Below, one piece after another: positions 10,011-18,453 of a stretch of DNA of 64,000 nt. The stretch's first letter is position 1, and each line of letters opens with the position of its first letter. Source of the DNA: Pseudomonas putida. GTDB lineage: Bacteria > Pseudomonadota > Gammaproteobacteria > Pseudomonadales > Pseudomonadaceae. The stretch lies in contig NZ_CP026115.2 in NCBI RefSeq assembly GCF_009883635.2, positions 806,001 to 870,000 of the forward strand. Direction: 5' to 3'. The position numbers were made by a program, and so were the translations under genes. The notes under the pieces are model-generated. The model saw only the letters and a list, made by a program, of their open reading frames with translations, was not told the DNA's origin and did not search any database.

Positions 10011-12860
10011 ATGACGACTCAATTGCACCCATCCGGGATCCAGCACGCACGCGATCACCTCACCCATATCCCGCGCCCCGATCGGCTCAGCATCAAACGC
10101 ATACGGGAGTGGGCCAAGGCCCAGGGTTCAGACTTCGATCCCGACACCGCCGTGGCGGTGACCCTGCATTACAAGCCCAACCCTGAGGGAGGCTGGATTG
10201 CCAAGGTCGTCGAGCAGCTACCCCTAGGCCAGGCGGTGTTGTCAAAGTGGCAAGAGCAGCCCGACAACCTGCAACACATTGCGCCGAGCACCTATGGTGT
10301 GCTCGACTTTCTCGGGCTTCTGCGCGACTGGAGCCTGCCTCAGGAAAGCTGGGCCAGGGCGTTTGCCCAAGGGCACGTGCAGATCGTCGATGAGCTTCCG
10401 CAGGGCGGTCTGTTCGGCACGCTGGATGATTACGCCGTCTATCAAGGCGTGTTCCACAAGACGCAGCCCATGCGGTATACCCAGCAAACTCAGATCGCCA
10501 CCGATACACATGCATTTCAGACGTTCATCTGGGATCTGGATCTGCACGATGAGTACATCGCCAGCCTCGACCACTACTGGCAACACAAGTTCGATGATTA
10601 CGCGACGCTGTCCCAGGTGAACTTTCTCGCGGCCTGCAACAAGCAGGTCGAGGAAGGCAGCCTGAGCGAAGCAGGTTGCGACCTGGCCTGGCGGGCGATT
10701 GGCATCGCAGCTGATGGTGACGCCTCGCCAGCGCACGCTGACACCGTCGAAACACGCATGCTCAACATCTACGGCTATGTAGCCACCGATATCCCGTGCC
10801 TTACGGATCGGAGCTCTGGGCTGACCTTGCTCTACGTACCCGGCAATTCATCGCCTTTGCACGAGTTCGAGAACACCAGCGCGATGAAAGCCTGGCTGGT
10901 GCAACAGTGCAAGGACAGCGAAAAGCGCAAATCATTGCTGACGCACTTTCGCCTCCAGGACTTTTCAACCGGGCTCGGCTACACAGGGCTGGAAGATACC
11001 CTCAAAGGGCTGGCCAGTTACCAGGGGCCGCGCTTCCTGTATGTCAACAACCTGGTCATCCCGGCCAGCGGCTGGTCAACGCAGTACATCAATCACAAGG
11101 TCGACGAATACAGCCCGCTGATAACCGACGGCCTGTTCAGCCACATCACCTCGCGGCTACGGCAGCGAAGCTACGACGATGCCCGGTTTCTGATCACGAC
11201 CAACAGCGATGTCATCAAGGCCAGATGGCGAGGCTACCTGAATCAGACGATGACCCTGCTTGCCCCGTTGACCTTGGTGGTGCCTGGCCTGGGATGGGTG
11301 GTTGCCATTGGCGGAATCGCCCAGCTCGGCCTGGGCCTGGATGAAGTCATCAATGGCAAGAATCTTGAAGAAAAAACCGATGGTGCCCTGAACGTCGCGT
11401 TTGGAGCACTGTGTGCCCTGCCGTTGGCTGACAATGTGTGGTCCGCCAGCAAGAAGGTTTTCCGGACACAATTCGATGGATTCGTAGCTCCTGGCAGAAT
11501 CAATGGCCAGATCGGCTATCCGCTCAGCCCGACAAGGGCACCCAGGCCGCGCTGGACCGGTGACAACTTCAAGGCATTCTTCGAACAGCCGGTCCCCGTC
11601 GAGCCACTTCCCGCCCCCCCGCGGCAAATGCTGATCAGCCGCCAGACCACGCACGTCGGCATGGACACGCTCGTGGATGTACGCGACCCGGCAACGCATT
11701 GGCTGTATGAGCTGGAGACCGACGCTTTTGTGAAGACAAGCGATATCGGACACCCCTCGCCGACACGCTATGTCGCGGAGCACACGCAATTGCGTGCCTA
11801 TCAGCCAGATATCGATGGCCCGCGCTTCGTCACCAATGCCATGCGCGAAAGCACGCTGCGCAATCTCGGCGTAGAAATAAGCCTGCCCATCGAAGTACCC
11901 AGGGTTCCCGGGGTAAACCAGGCACACATTCCCAGGCGCGTGGTACACCTGTGGATCGGCGACAAGCCCCTGACAGCCGGCATGCTCACACGTATCGGGC
12001 GCAACTCCAGGCTGCTCAGGGATGCCGGTTACGGTCATTGCCTCTATCTGTCCGAGCAGAACGCCGCAGCCTTCAATCACAATGCCCGTGCATTGGCCGT
12101 CGCCGCACCCGACCTGCAGGTGCTTCCCCTTGAGCGACAAAGGTTCTACACCAACATGGGATACACCAGGCCATTCTACGATGCCGCCATGGAGGGGCCT
12201 GCGCGAGGTTCCTCCCATCTGACGGCCGCCAACGACATGCTGAAGTATCATGCGCTGTACCAGGATGGCGGCCTGTACATGGACATCGACAATGACCTGC
12301 TGGCCACCCCCTCTCATCCTTCGGCGGCAGGCATCATCAACGACGCTTCAGCCAACGACTGGATCGGCAATGTACCGCTGCGAACCACCGCCGAAGGGTT
12401 ATTGCTGGAGCAGCCCACATCGAACCCGTTCAGGGGCGCTCATCAGCAATACAACACCAGCGTGATCGGTAGCCATCCGGGCAACCCGACCCTGATGGAG
12501 GTCATTCACACGATGAACCTCAAGCTCGATTCCAGGCCCGGCTTCTTCACTCAAAATCAGCACTGGCCGGCCAAGGGCGCCCATGCACCCAGGATCGCCA
12601 CCTATGCCAAAGCCCTGAGCGAGCTCACCGGCATTGGCATGTTCAATCAGGCCGTGGACCATAGCCTGCCTGCACTGCGGCAGATGAAAAAGATCTACAA
12701 GCTGTTCAGTTGTCCCTTGCTGAACCCGCCCACGCTGCTGGGGGCCGACCTGCACCCTGTTTCGACCGAGGAGTTGCAGAACACGCTCCAGTCACTGTTC
12801 CGTGTTTCACGGATAGTACGCGTCAACAACGGGTTCGGCTGGCGCAACCTGAATCACTGA
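10011..12860 (+). CDS. Large toxin-like protein with TcdA/TcdB-type DXD glycosyltransferase domain (copy 2)
   Basis: 949-residue paralogue of the preceding gene with the same architecture throughout. It has the N-terminal motif GIQHARDHLTHIPRPDR (copy 1: GVQYVRDHLSNMPRPDR), a central hydrophobic stretch (NQTMTLLAPLTLVVPGLGW), and a C-terminal glycosyltransferase with IPRRVVHLWIGD (Trp648), NDMLK (Asp742, Lys745) and GGLYMDIDND (DID at 758-760). The Arg that follows the Asp in copy 1 and in clostridial toxins is Lys here. The ATG at 10011 is chosen because copy 1 aligns from there; an in-frame ATG at 9996 is possible. A strong terminator follows directly. Confidence 0.82.
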   Translation: MTTQLHPSGIQHARDHLTHIPRPDRLSIKRIREWAKAQGSDFDPDTAVAVTLHYKPNPEGGWIAKVVEQLPLGQAVLSKWQEQPDNLQHIAPSTYGVLDFLGLLRDWSLPQESWARAFAQGHVQIVDELPQGGLFGTLDDYAVYQGVFHKTQPMRYTQQTQIATDTHAFQTFIWDLDLHDEYIASLDHYWQHKFDDYATLSQVNFLAACNKQVEEGSLSEAGCDLAWRAIGIAADGDASPAHADTVETRMLNIYGYVATDIPCLTDRSSGLTLLYVPGNSSPLHEFENTSAMKAWLVQQCKDSEKRKSLLTHFRLQDFSTGLGYTGLEDTLKGLASYQGPRFLYVNNLVIPASGWSTQYINHKVDEYSPLITDGLFSHITSRLRQRSYDDARFLITTNSDVIKARWRGYLNQTMTLLAPLTLVVPGLGWVVAIGGIAQLGLGLDEVINGKNLEEKTDGALNVAFGALCALPLADNVWSASKKVFRTQFDGFVAPGRINGQIGYPLSPTRAPRPRWTGDNFKAFFEQPVPVEPLPAPPRQMLISRQTTHVGMDTLVDVRDPATHWLYELETDAFVKTSDIGHPSPTRYVAEHTQLRAYQPDIDGPRFVTNAMRESTLRNLGVEISLPIEVPRVPGVNQAHIPRRVVHLWIGDKPLTAGMLTRIGRNSRLLRDAGYGHCLYLSEQNAAAFNHNARALAVAAPDLQVLPLERQRFYTNMGYTRPFYDAAMEGPARGSSHLTAANDMLKYHALYQDGGLYMDIDNDLLATPSHPSAAGIINDASANDWIGNVPLRTTAEGLLLEQPTSNPFRGAHQQYNTSVIGSHPGNPTLMEVIHTMNLKLDSRPGFFTQNQHWPAKGAHAPRIATYAKALSELTGIGMFNQAVDHSLPALRQMKKIYKLFSCPLLNPPTLLGADLHPVSTEELQNTLQSLFRVSRIVRVNNGFGWRNLNH

Positions 12861-12890
12861 CGTAGCGCGTCGCGCACTGAGCCAGAAAAG

Positions 12891-12916
12891 CGAAGGGCGC
12901 CTTCAGGCGCCCTTCG
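12891..12916. terminator. Bidirectional intrinsic terminator between convergent genes
   Basis: Perfect 11-bp stem CGAAGGGCGCC / GGCGCCCTTCG with a TTCA loop. It is followed by TGTTT on the plus strand and by CTTTTC on the minus strand. It sits between the second toxin gene and the convergent DUF2802 gene. Confidence 0.9.
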
Positions 12917-12920
12917 TGTT

Positions 12921-13316
12921 TCACTCGCCGCGGTGCAGCTTGCTCATCAATTCCGCCTCGGCCTGGGTCAGGCCGCAGGTTTCGGTGAGTTCCGCCACGC
13001 TGGCGCCCATGCCCACCAGCTTGGCGGCCTGGGTGAAAGTCACGCTGCTGGGGTCGCGTTGCTCCAGCTGCTGAAGCTTTTCCGGCAGCGGCGCCACGGT
13101 CGCGCGCAGCTCATGGATGGCCTCACCCATGCGCACGGTGCCGTTCTGGTAGTCGTCCAGGCGCTTGGCCAGGTCCTTGATGCGCTGGTCGCGCAGGGCA
13201 TCGCCCACGGCCTGCTGCGCCGCCAGCTCGCGCTGGCGCTTGCTGTAGTTGAGGAAGAACCACAGGCTCAGGGCCCACAGCAGCGCCAGGAAGATTACCG
13301 CCACCTCGAAGATCAA
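12921..13316 (-). CDS. DUF2802 domain membrane protein at end of chemotaxis operon
   Basis: 131-residue protein with one N-terminal transmembrane helix (about residues 4-22, VIFLALLWALSLWFFLNY), then a coiled-coil-like stretch (about 25-95) and a C-terminal segment GMGASVAELTETCGLTQAEAELM resembling a small helix-turn-helix, as in DUF2802 proteins. It is the last gene of the cheYZAB-motCD-parCP-cheW operon, one base after cheW. Its function is not established. The linkage suggests a role in chemotaxis array or motor assembly. Confidence 0.85.
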   Translation of the reverse strand: MIFEVAVIFLALLWALSLWFFLNYSKRQRELAAQQAVGDALRDQRIKDLAKRLDDYQNGTVRMGEAIHELRATVAPLPEKLQQLEQRDPSSVTFTQAAKLVGMGASVAELTETCGLTQAEAELMSKLHRGE

Positions 13317-13317
13317 C

Positions 13318-13797
13318 TCAGATGTTCTCCAGCTCGGACCACTCTTCCTCAGTCATCATCTTATCCAGTTCGACCAGGATCAGCAGTTCGCCGTTCTTGT
13401 TGCACACGCCCTGGATGAACTTGGCCGACTCTTCGTTGCCGACGTTCGGCGCCGTTTCGATTTCCGACTGACGCAGGTACACCACCTCGGCAACGCTGTC
13501 GACCAGGATGCCGACCACTTGCTTGTCAGCCTCGATGATGACGATGCGGGTGTTGTCGGTCACGTCCGATGGCATCAGGCCGAAGCGCTGGCGGGTGTCG
13601 ATCACGGTCACCACGTTACCGCGCAGGTTGATGATGCCCAGCACGTAGCTTGGCGCGCCCGGCACCGGAGCGATCTCGGTGTAGCGCAGCACTTCCTGCA
13701 CCTGCATGACGTTGATGCCGTAGGACTCGTTGTCCAGACGGAAGGTTACCCACTGCAGGATCGGATCTTCAGAACCTTGCGCAGACGACTTTTTCAT
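13318..13797 (-). CDS. cheW: Chemotaxis coupling protein CheW
   Basis: 159-residue coupling protein that links chemoreceptors to the CheA kinase. It is a single CheW/SH3-like domain with typical blocks VTFRLDNESYGINVMQVQE, VLGIINLRGNVVTVIDTR and VGILVDSVAEVVYLR. It lies between the ParP-like gene and the DUF2802 gene in the same direction. The start MKKSSAQGSEDPILQWVTF is the only reasonable one. Confidence 0.97.
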   Translation of the reverse strand: MKKSSAQGSEDPILQWVTFRLDNESYGINVMQVQEVLRYTEIAPVPGAPSYVLGIINLRGNVVTVIDTRQRFGLMPSDVTDNTRIVIIEADKQVVGILVDSVAEVVYLRQSEIETAPNVGNEESAKFIQGVCNKNGELLILVELDKMMTEEEWSELENI

Positions 13798-13840
13798 TCC
13801 CCTAGCCCTCTAAATCCGCTGTTGGCGGTTGTGTTCGGTG

Positions 13841-14725
13841 TCATTTCTGTTTGGCATGCAACTGCTTGACCGCGCCGCTGGCGATCAGCTCGGCCAGTTC
13901 GGCAACGTCGAGCAGTGCACACATGTGTTCGATGACCGTGCCGGCCAACCAGGGGCGCTGGCCACGCTGGCTGCGCCACTTGATCTCGGCGGGGTCCAGG
14001 CGCAGCGAGCGGCTGACCTGATGCACCGCCAGGCCCCATTCGTAGCCCTGCACGGAAATCACGTAATTCAGGCCTTGCCGGAAGTCGTCGCGGTAGCGGT
14101 CGGGCATGACCCAGCGCGCGGTGTCCAGCACCTTGAGGTTGCCGGCCTGGCAGGTCAGGATGCCCAGGAACCAGTCTGGCTGGCCGAACAGCGGTGTCAG
14201 CTCCTGGCCTTCCAGGCTGTAGATCGAACCCAGGCAAACCAGCGGCACCGCCAGGGTCAGCCCGGCGACGTCGAACAACAGGCACTCGAACGGCTCGGCA
14301 GCCCAGGCCGGGCGGCCATCGACGCTGGCCGGCGGGGCCGGCGTGTCGGCCATGCCTGCCGCTGGCAGGTGCACGTCCACCAGGGGTGCGACCGGCTCTG
14401 GCGCTGGCACCTCGGTCAGCACCGGGATGCTGGCCTCTGCCACCACTTCAGTCTCGACCACGGCCACCACCGGCTGCTCTACCGGCAGCACGGCTGGCAG
14501 CACCTTCAACTGCGGCTCGGCAAAAGGCCTGGCTGCGGCAGTTGGCTGGCGAGCATCCCGCGCCTGCTCTTCGCGCACGGCGGCGGCGAATTCGTCATTG
14601 CCCGTGGGCGCCTGGGCAGGCGTTGGCAGGTCGAGGATATCCTCGGCCTCGGTGGCCTCCTGCAACAGCCCATCGAGGTACGACTGCAGGGCCAGTTGTG
14701 GTCTGGTGCCGACAGGCCGGTTCAT
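13841..14725 (-). CDS. ParP-like CheW-domain protein
   Basis: 294-residue protein starting at the ATG at 14725 (MNRPVGTRPQLALQSYLDGL), which overlaps the ParA-like gene stop by 4 bases. The first 150 residues form a Pro/Glu/Val-rich linker. The last 140 form a CheW-like domain (FECLLFDVAGLTLAVPL, WFLGILTCQAGNLKVLDT, GLAVHQVSRSLRLD). The arrangement of ParA-like ATPase, then linker plus CheW-like protein, matches parC-parP of Vibrio, where ParP binds CheA and receptors to hold polar arrays. Assignment as ParP is by architecture and synteny. Confidence 0.85.
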   Translation of the reverse strand: MNRPVGTRPQLALQSYLDGLLQEATEAEDILDLPTPAQAPTGNDEFAAAVREEQARDARQPTAAARPFAEPQLKVLPAVLPVEQPVVAVVETEVVAEASIPVLTEVPAPEPVAPLVDVHLPAAGMADTPAPPASVDGRPAWAAEPFECLLFDVAGLTLAVPLVCLGSIYSLEGQELTPLFGQPDWFLGILTCQAGNLKVLDTARWVMPDRYRDDFRQGLNYVISVQGYEWGLAVHQVSRSLRLDPAEIKWRSQRGQRPWLAGTVIEHMCALLDVAELAELIASGAVKQLHAKQK

Positions 14726-15513
14726 GAAACCACCTGCGCGGCCGGCTTGTAGGTGAGCATGTGCTTGAGCAGCGCGCGGTAAGCGATCACCCCGCGGCTC
14801 TTGCCATCGAATTGAGACGGCGTGACACCATTGCGGCTGGCATCGCGCAGGCGCGTGTCGACCGGGATGTAGCCCTGCCACACCTGGTGTTCATAGGTAT
14901 CGCGCAACACCTTGAGGGTGCCAAGCGAAGCCTGGGTACGGCGGTCGAACAGGGTCGGCACGATCTGGTAGGGCAGCGCCTGCTTGCGCGAGCGGTTGAT
15001 CATGGCCAAGGTGCCGATCATGCGTTCCAGTCCCTTCACCGCCAGAAACTCGGTCTGCACCGGGATCACCAGCTGCTGGCTGGCAGCCAGGGCGTTGACC
15101 ATCAGCACGCCGAGCAATGGCGGGCTGTCGATCAGGGCAAAGTCGAAATCCTGCCATAACTGCGCCAGACTCTTGGCGATCACCAGGCCCAGGCCACTCT
15201 GCCCTGGCGACTGACGCTCCAGCACCGCCAATGCGGTACTCGACGGCAGCAGCGAAATACGCTCATCGCTGGTGGGCAGCAATAACTGCCCCGGCAGGCC
15301 TTCGGGCACGCTGCCCTTGTGCAGGAACAGGTCGTAGCAGCTGTGCTCCAGGGCATCCGGGTTGTGCCCGAAATAGCTGGTCATCGAGCCATGCGGGTCG
15401 AGGTCGACGACGACCACGCGCTTGCCCGCCTCGGCCAGCAGGCCGGCCAGGGCGATGGTGCTGGTGGTCTTGCCGACACCACCTTTCTGATTGGCTACTG
15501 CCCAGACTCTCAT
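14722..15513 (-). CDS. ParA-family ATPase, ParC-like (chemotaxis array positioning)
   Basis: 263-residue MinD/ParA ATPase with deviant Walker A (NQKGGVGKTTSTIALAGLLA, near the N-terminus), a Walker A' region (VVVDLDPHGSMTSYFG) and Walker B (FALIDSPPLLG). The start MRVWAVANQKGG at 15513 is preferred because it places Walker A where ParA proteins have it; an ATG at 15525 adds four residues. It overlaps the ParP-like gene by 4 bases. In Vibrio the equivalent ParC directs polar inheritance of chemotaxis arrays, and the same role is inferred here. Confidence 0.88.
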   Translation of the reverse strand: MRVWAVANQKGGVGKTTSTIALAGLLAEAGKRVVVVDLDPHGSMTSYFGHNPDALEHSCYDLFLHKGSVPEGLPGQLLLPTSDERISLLPSSTALAVLERQSPGQSGLGLVIAKSLAQLWQDFDFALIDSPPLLGVLMVNALAASQQLVIPVQTEFLAVKGLERMIGTLAMINRSRKQALPYQIVPTLFDRRTQASLGTLKVLRDTYEHQVWQGYIPVDTRLRDASRNGVTPSQFDGKSRGVIAYRALLKHMLTYKPAAQVVS

Positions 15514-15550
15514 AGGACAACTCATGACTCATTGAATGTGCGCCGTCCCT

Positions 15551-15637
15551 TGTGGGAGCGGGCTTGTCCCGCGAACACGGGCATGGCCCGTGCCATCAAT
15601 CGCGCTGCCTCATTCGCGGGACAAGCCCGCTCCCACA
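15551..15637. repeat. REP inverted pair between motD and parC-like gene
   Basis: Two 25-base arms in perfect inverted orientation (15551-15575 and 15613-15637), with the core GGGAGCGGGCTTGTCCCGCG. They are separated by 37 bases that hold a smaller palindrome (CACGGGCATGGCCCGTG). This is a typical Pseudomonas REP pair; it may attenuate or stabilise the operon mRNA. Confidence 0.9.
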
Positions 15638-15683
15638 AAGACCGCGCCGCGCAAGTACGACGACGCAGCGACAGAGAATTGAC

Positions 15684-16532
15684 TCAGTTACTGCTTCCCG
15701 CTGGCGGTGCACTTTGTGTGCCAGCACGGCGCAACGCTGCGTCCGGGGTGGCATTGGCACTGCCCGAGCCGGTCAGGCTGCGGCGCACTTCGAGGTTGCG
15801 GGAAATCACCAGCACGACGCGGCGATTGCGCGCACGCCCTTCGGCGGTGTCGTTGCTGGCCACCGGCTGGTACTCGCCGTAACCCACCGAGGCCATGCGC
15901 GCCGGGTTGACCCCTTCCATGGCCAGCAGGCGCACGATGCTCGCCGCCCGCGCCGCCGACAGCTCCCAGTTGGTCGGGTACTGCGCCGTGCGGATCGGCA
16001 GGTTGTCGGTGAAGCCCTCGACATGCACCGGGTTGGCGAACGGTTTGAGTATGTTGCCGACTTTCTCGATGATGGTGAATGCCTGGTCACTGGGCATGGC
16101 ATCGCCACTGCCGAACAGCAAGGACGAGTTGAGTTCGATCTCCACCCACAGCTCGTTGCCGCGCACGGTCATCTGGTCGGACTTGATCAGGTCGCCGAAG
16201 GCATCGCGCACGTCGTCGCTGATGGTCTTCAACGGGTCGACGTTGGTCTGGGCCAGGCCCGCATCGGTCTGCTCGCTGTCCTTGATCAAGGGTTCTGCCG
16301 GTTTCACGCTGAGCGGCTGCTCATCGCCGATCGGGATCGGCTTCATGCTCCGCTCAGGGTCGTTGAACACCCCGAGCAGCGCTTGCGAAATGACCTTGTA
16401 CTTGCCCTCGTTGATCGAGGAGATCGAATACATGACCACGAAAAAGGCGAACAGCAAGGTAATGAAGTCGGCGTACGACACCAGCCAGCGTTCGTGATTC
16501 TCGTGCTCCTCGGTATGACGGCGACGGCGCAT
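15684..16532 (-). CDS. motD: Flagellar motor stator protein MotD (MotB family)
   Basis: 282-residue peptidoglycan-anchored stator subunit. The single transmembrane helix carries the proton-binding Asp22 in WLVSYADFITLLFAFFVVMY. The C-terminal OmpA-like domain (about 130-250) has the NWELSAARAASIVRLL and RARNRRVVLVI blocks. It pairs with MotC just upstream (3-base gap). In pseudomonads MotCD is the second stator set, used for swarming and under c-di-GMP control; that is family knowledge. Confidence 0.96.
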   Translation of the reverse strand: MRRRRHTEEHENHERWLVSYADFITLLFAFFVVMYSISSINEGKYKVISQALLGVFNDPERSMKPIPIGDEQPLSVKPAEPLIKDSEQTDAGLAQTNVDPLKTISDDVRDAFGDLIKSDQMTVRGNELWVEIELNSSLLFGSGDAMPSDQAFTIIEKVGNILKPFANPVHVEGFTDNLPIRTAQYPTNWELSAARAASIVRLLAMEGVNPARMASVGYGEYQPVASNDTAEGRARNRRVVLVISRNLEVRRSLTGSGSANATPDAALRRAGTQSAPPAGSSN

Positions 16533-16535
16533 GGC

Positions 16536-17276
16536 TTACTCCATGAAGCCTTGCAGCTTCAACTCGATCGAGCGCGGGTTCTCACCCTCGGCGATCGACA
16601 ACAGGCCTTCGAGCAGCATCTCGCGGTAGCGCGACTGGCGCATGACGATGGCTTTGAGCTTGTTGGCGATCGGCAGCAGGATCAGGTTGGCACTGGCCAC
16701 GCCGTAGATGGTGGCGACGAATGCCACGGCAATGCCGTTGCCCAGCTGCGAAGGGTCGGCCAGGTTGCCCATGACATGGATCAGGCCCATGACCGCACCG
16801 ATGATACCGATGGTCGGGGCGTAGCCGCCCATGCTCTCGAACACCTTGGCGGCCTGGATGTCACGGCTTTCCTGAGTCAGGAAGTCGACTTCGAGGATGC
16901 TGCGGATCGATTCCGGCTCGGCACCATCGACCAGCAGTTGCAGGCCCTTGCGGGCGTACGGGTCGGGTTCGGCATCGGCCACGCCTTCCAGGCCGAGCAG
17001 GCCTTCCTTGCGCGCCGTCAGGCTCCAGTTGACCACCCGGTCGATCCCACCGGCCAGGTCGACCCGCGGCGGGAAGAAGATCCAGCGCAGGATCTGCAAC
17101 GCGCGCTTGAACGCCGACAGTGGCGACTGCAGCAGTGCCGCCGCCAGGGTACCACCGAGCACGATCAGACCCGCCGGGCCATTGAGCAAGGCACCGACGT
17201 GGCCACCTTCAAGGAAGTTGCCGCCGACGATGGCGACGAACGCCAGGATCAGGCCAATCAGGCTGAGCACATCCAT
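16536..17276 (-). CDS. motC: Flagellar motor stator protein MotC (MotA family)
   Basis: 246-residue MotA-type proton channel subunit with four transmembrane helices: two near the N-terminus ([17 protein letters not shown] and a second at about 33-52) and two around residues 145-200 (IGIIGAVMGLIHVMG and a following helix). The ATG at 17276 is chosen over an upstream TTG because it overlaps the cheB stop region and matches family starts. It lies immediately after cheB and before motD. Confidence 0.96.
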   Translation of the reverse strand: MDVLSLIGLILAFVAIVGGNFLEGGHVGALLNGPAGLIVLGGTLAAALLQSPLSAFKRALQILRWIFFPPRVDLAGGIDRVVNWSLTARKEGLLGLEGVADAEPDPYARKGLQLLVDGAEPESIRSILEVDFLTQESRDIQAAKVFESMGGYAPTIGIIGAVMGLIHVMGNLADPSQLGNGIAVAFVATIYGVASANLILLPIANKLKAIVMRQSRYREMLLEGLLSIAEGENPRSIELKLQGFME

Positions 17277-18406
17277 CAGACACAAGCCTCGACCAGGTGT
17301 TTGCCGATTTCATCCAGGCTGTACACCGCGTCTGCCAGGTTGGCTTTGACGATGGCCATGGGCATGCCGTAGATCACACAGCTGGCCTCATCCTGGGCCC
17401 ACACGGTACTGCCGCCCTGCTTGAGCAGGCGCGCGCCTTCACGGCCATCGGCGCCCATGCCGGTGAGCACCACCGACAGCACCTTGTCGCCATAGGACTT
17501 GGCCGCCGAGCCGAAGGTGATGTCCACGCACGGCTTGTAGTTCAGGCGCTCGTCGCCCGGCAGAATCTTCACCGTGCCACGGCCGTCGATCATCATCTGC
17601 TTGCCGCCTGGGGCCAGCAGCGCCAGGCCCGGGCGCAGCATGTCGCCGTCCTCGGCTTCCTTGACGCTGATCTTGCACAGCTTGTCGAGGCGTTCGGCGA
17701 ATGCCTTGGTGAACGCGGCGGGCATGTGCTGGATCAGCACGATCGGTGCGGGGAAACTCGCCGGCAACTGCGTCAGCACCCGCTGCAGGGCGACCGGGCC
17801 GCCGGTGGAGGTACCGATCGCCACCAGCTTGTAAGGCTTGCGCTTGGGAGCCGGGGCATGCGCCGCAGCTGCTGCCGGCGCCGCCGCACGGGCAGGCGCG
17901 GCAGGACGGACCGGCGCGGCGCTGGCCAGGCTGCTGGCGGGTGCATGGCTGGCGGCCGGCGCCGGTGCGCTGACCGGCGCGTGGCTGGTATAGCCGCCAA
18001 AACGGCGGTTGCTGCGCGAGATGGTATGTACCTTCTCGCACAGCAACTGCTTGACCTTCTCTGGGTTGCGCGAGATGTCTTCGAAATTCTTGGGCAGGTA
18101 ATCCACCGCACCGGCATCCAGCGCGTCGAGGGTGACCCGGGCGCCTTCATGGGTCAGCGAGGAGAACATCAACACCGGCGTCGGGCAGCGCTGCATGATG
18201 TGCCGCACGGCGGTGATGCCATCCATCATGGGCATTTCGTAGTCCATGGTGATGACATCGGGTTTGAGCGCCAGTGCCTGGTCGATCGCTTCCCTGCCGT
18301 TGGTCGCGGTGCCGACCACCTGGATCGTCGGGTCCGCCGAGAGGATTTCCGAAACGCGGCGGCGGAAGAAACCGGAATCATCCACCACCAGGACCTTGAC
18401 TGCCAT
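17276..18406 (-). CDS. cheB: Chemotaxis response regulator protein-glutamate methylesterase CheB
   Basis: 376-residue two-domain enzyme that removes methyl groups from, or deamidates, chemoreceptors. The receiver domain (1-125) has Asp55 in [13 protein letters not shown]. An Ala/Pro-rich linker (about 140-180) follows, then the methylesterase domain with catalytic Ser in IGTSTGGP, His in IQHMPAAF and Asp in GMGADGREG. The ATG at 18406 ([12 protein letters not shown]) is chosen over an upstream in-frame codon, as the receiver domain starts there. It abuts motC. Confidence 0.97.
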   Translation of the reverse strand: MAVKVLVVDDSGFFRRRVSEILSADPTIQVVGTATNGREAIDQALALKPDVITMDYEMPMMDGITAVRHIMQRCPTPVLMFSSLTHEGARVTLDALDAGAVDYLPKNFEDISRNPEKVKQLLCEKVHTISRSNRRFGGYTSHAPVSAPAPAASHAPASSLASAAPVRPAAPARAAAPAAAAAHAPAPKRKPYKLVAIGTSTGGPVALQRVLTQLPASFPAPIVLIQHMPAAFTKAFAERLDKLCKISVKEAEDGDMLRPGLALLAPGGKQMMIDGRGTVKILPGDERLNYKPCVDITFGSAAKSYGDKVLSVVLTGMGADGREGARLLKQGGSTVWAQDEASCVIYGMPMAIVKANLADAVYSLDEIGKHLVEACV

Positions 18407-18419
18407 AAACACTCCATTA

Positions 18420-18448
18420 GGCGGCGCCACCCGCCAGGGTGCGCCGCC
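18420..18448 (-). promoter_or_regulatory. Strong intercistronic hairpin between cheA and cheB
   Basis: In the 47-base gap between cheA and cheB the minus strand reads GGCGGCGCACCC, loop TGGC, GGGTGGCGCCGCC: a 12-bp GC stem with one bulged base. No U-run follows, so it is not a standard terminator. It may stabilise upstream cheA mRNA or lower read-through to cheB-motCD. Confidence 0.6.
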
Positions 18449-18453
18449 GAAAA

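Noticed and set aside
11157..12317. 386-codon minus-strand open frame within the second toxin gene
   Set aside because: It has no recognisable domain and lies opposite a gene whose paralogue is conserved in the plus-strand frame.
14722..15513. ParA-family gene considered as a plasmid or chromosome partition gene
   Set aside because: No parB or parS is adjacent, and its partner is a CheW-domain protein within a chemotaxis operon.
15552..17372. 606-codon plus-strand open frame across motD and motC
   Set aside because: It is antisense to motC/motD, begins inside the REP pair and has shadow-frame composition.
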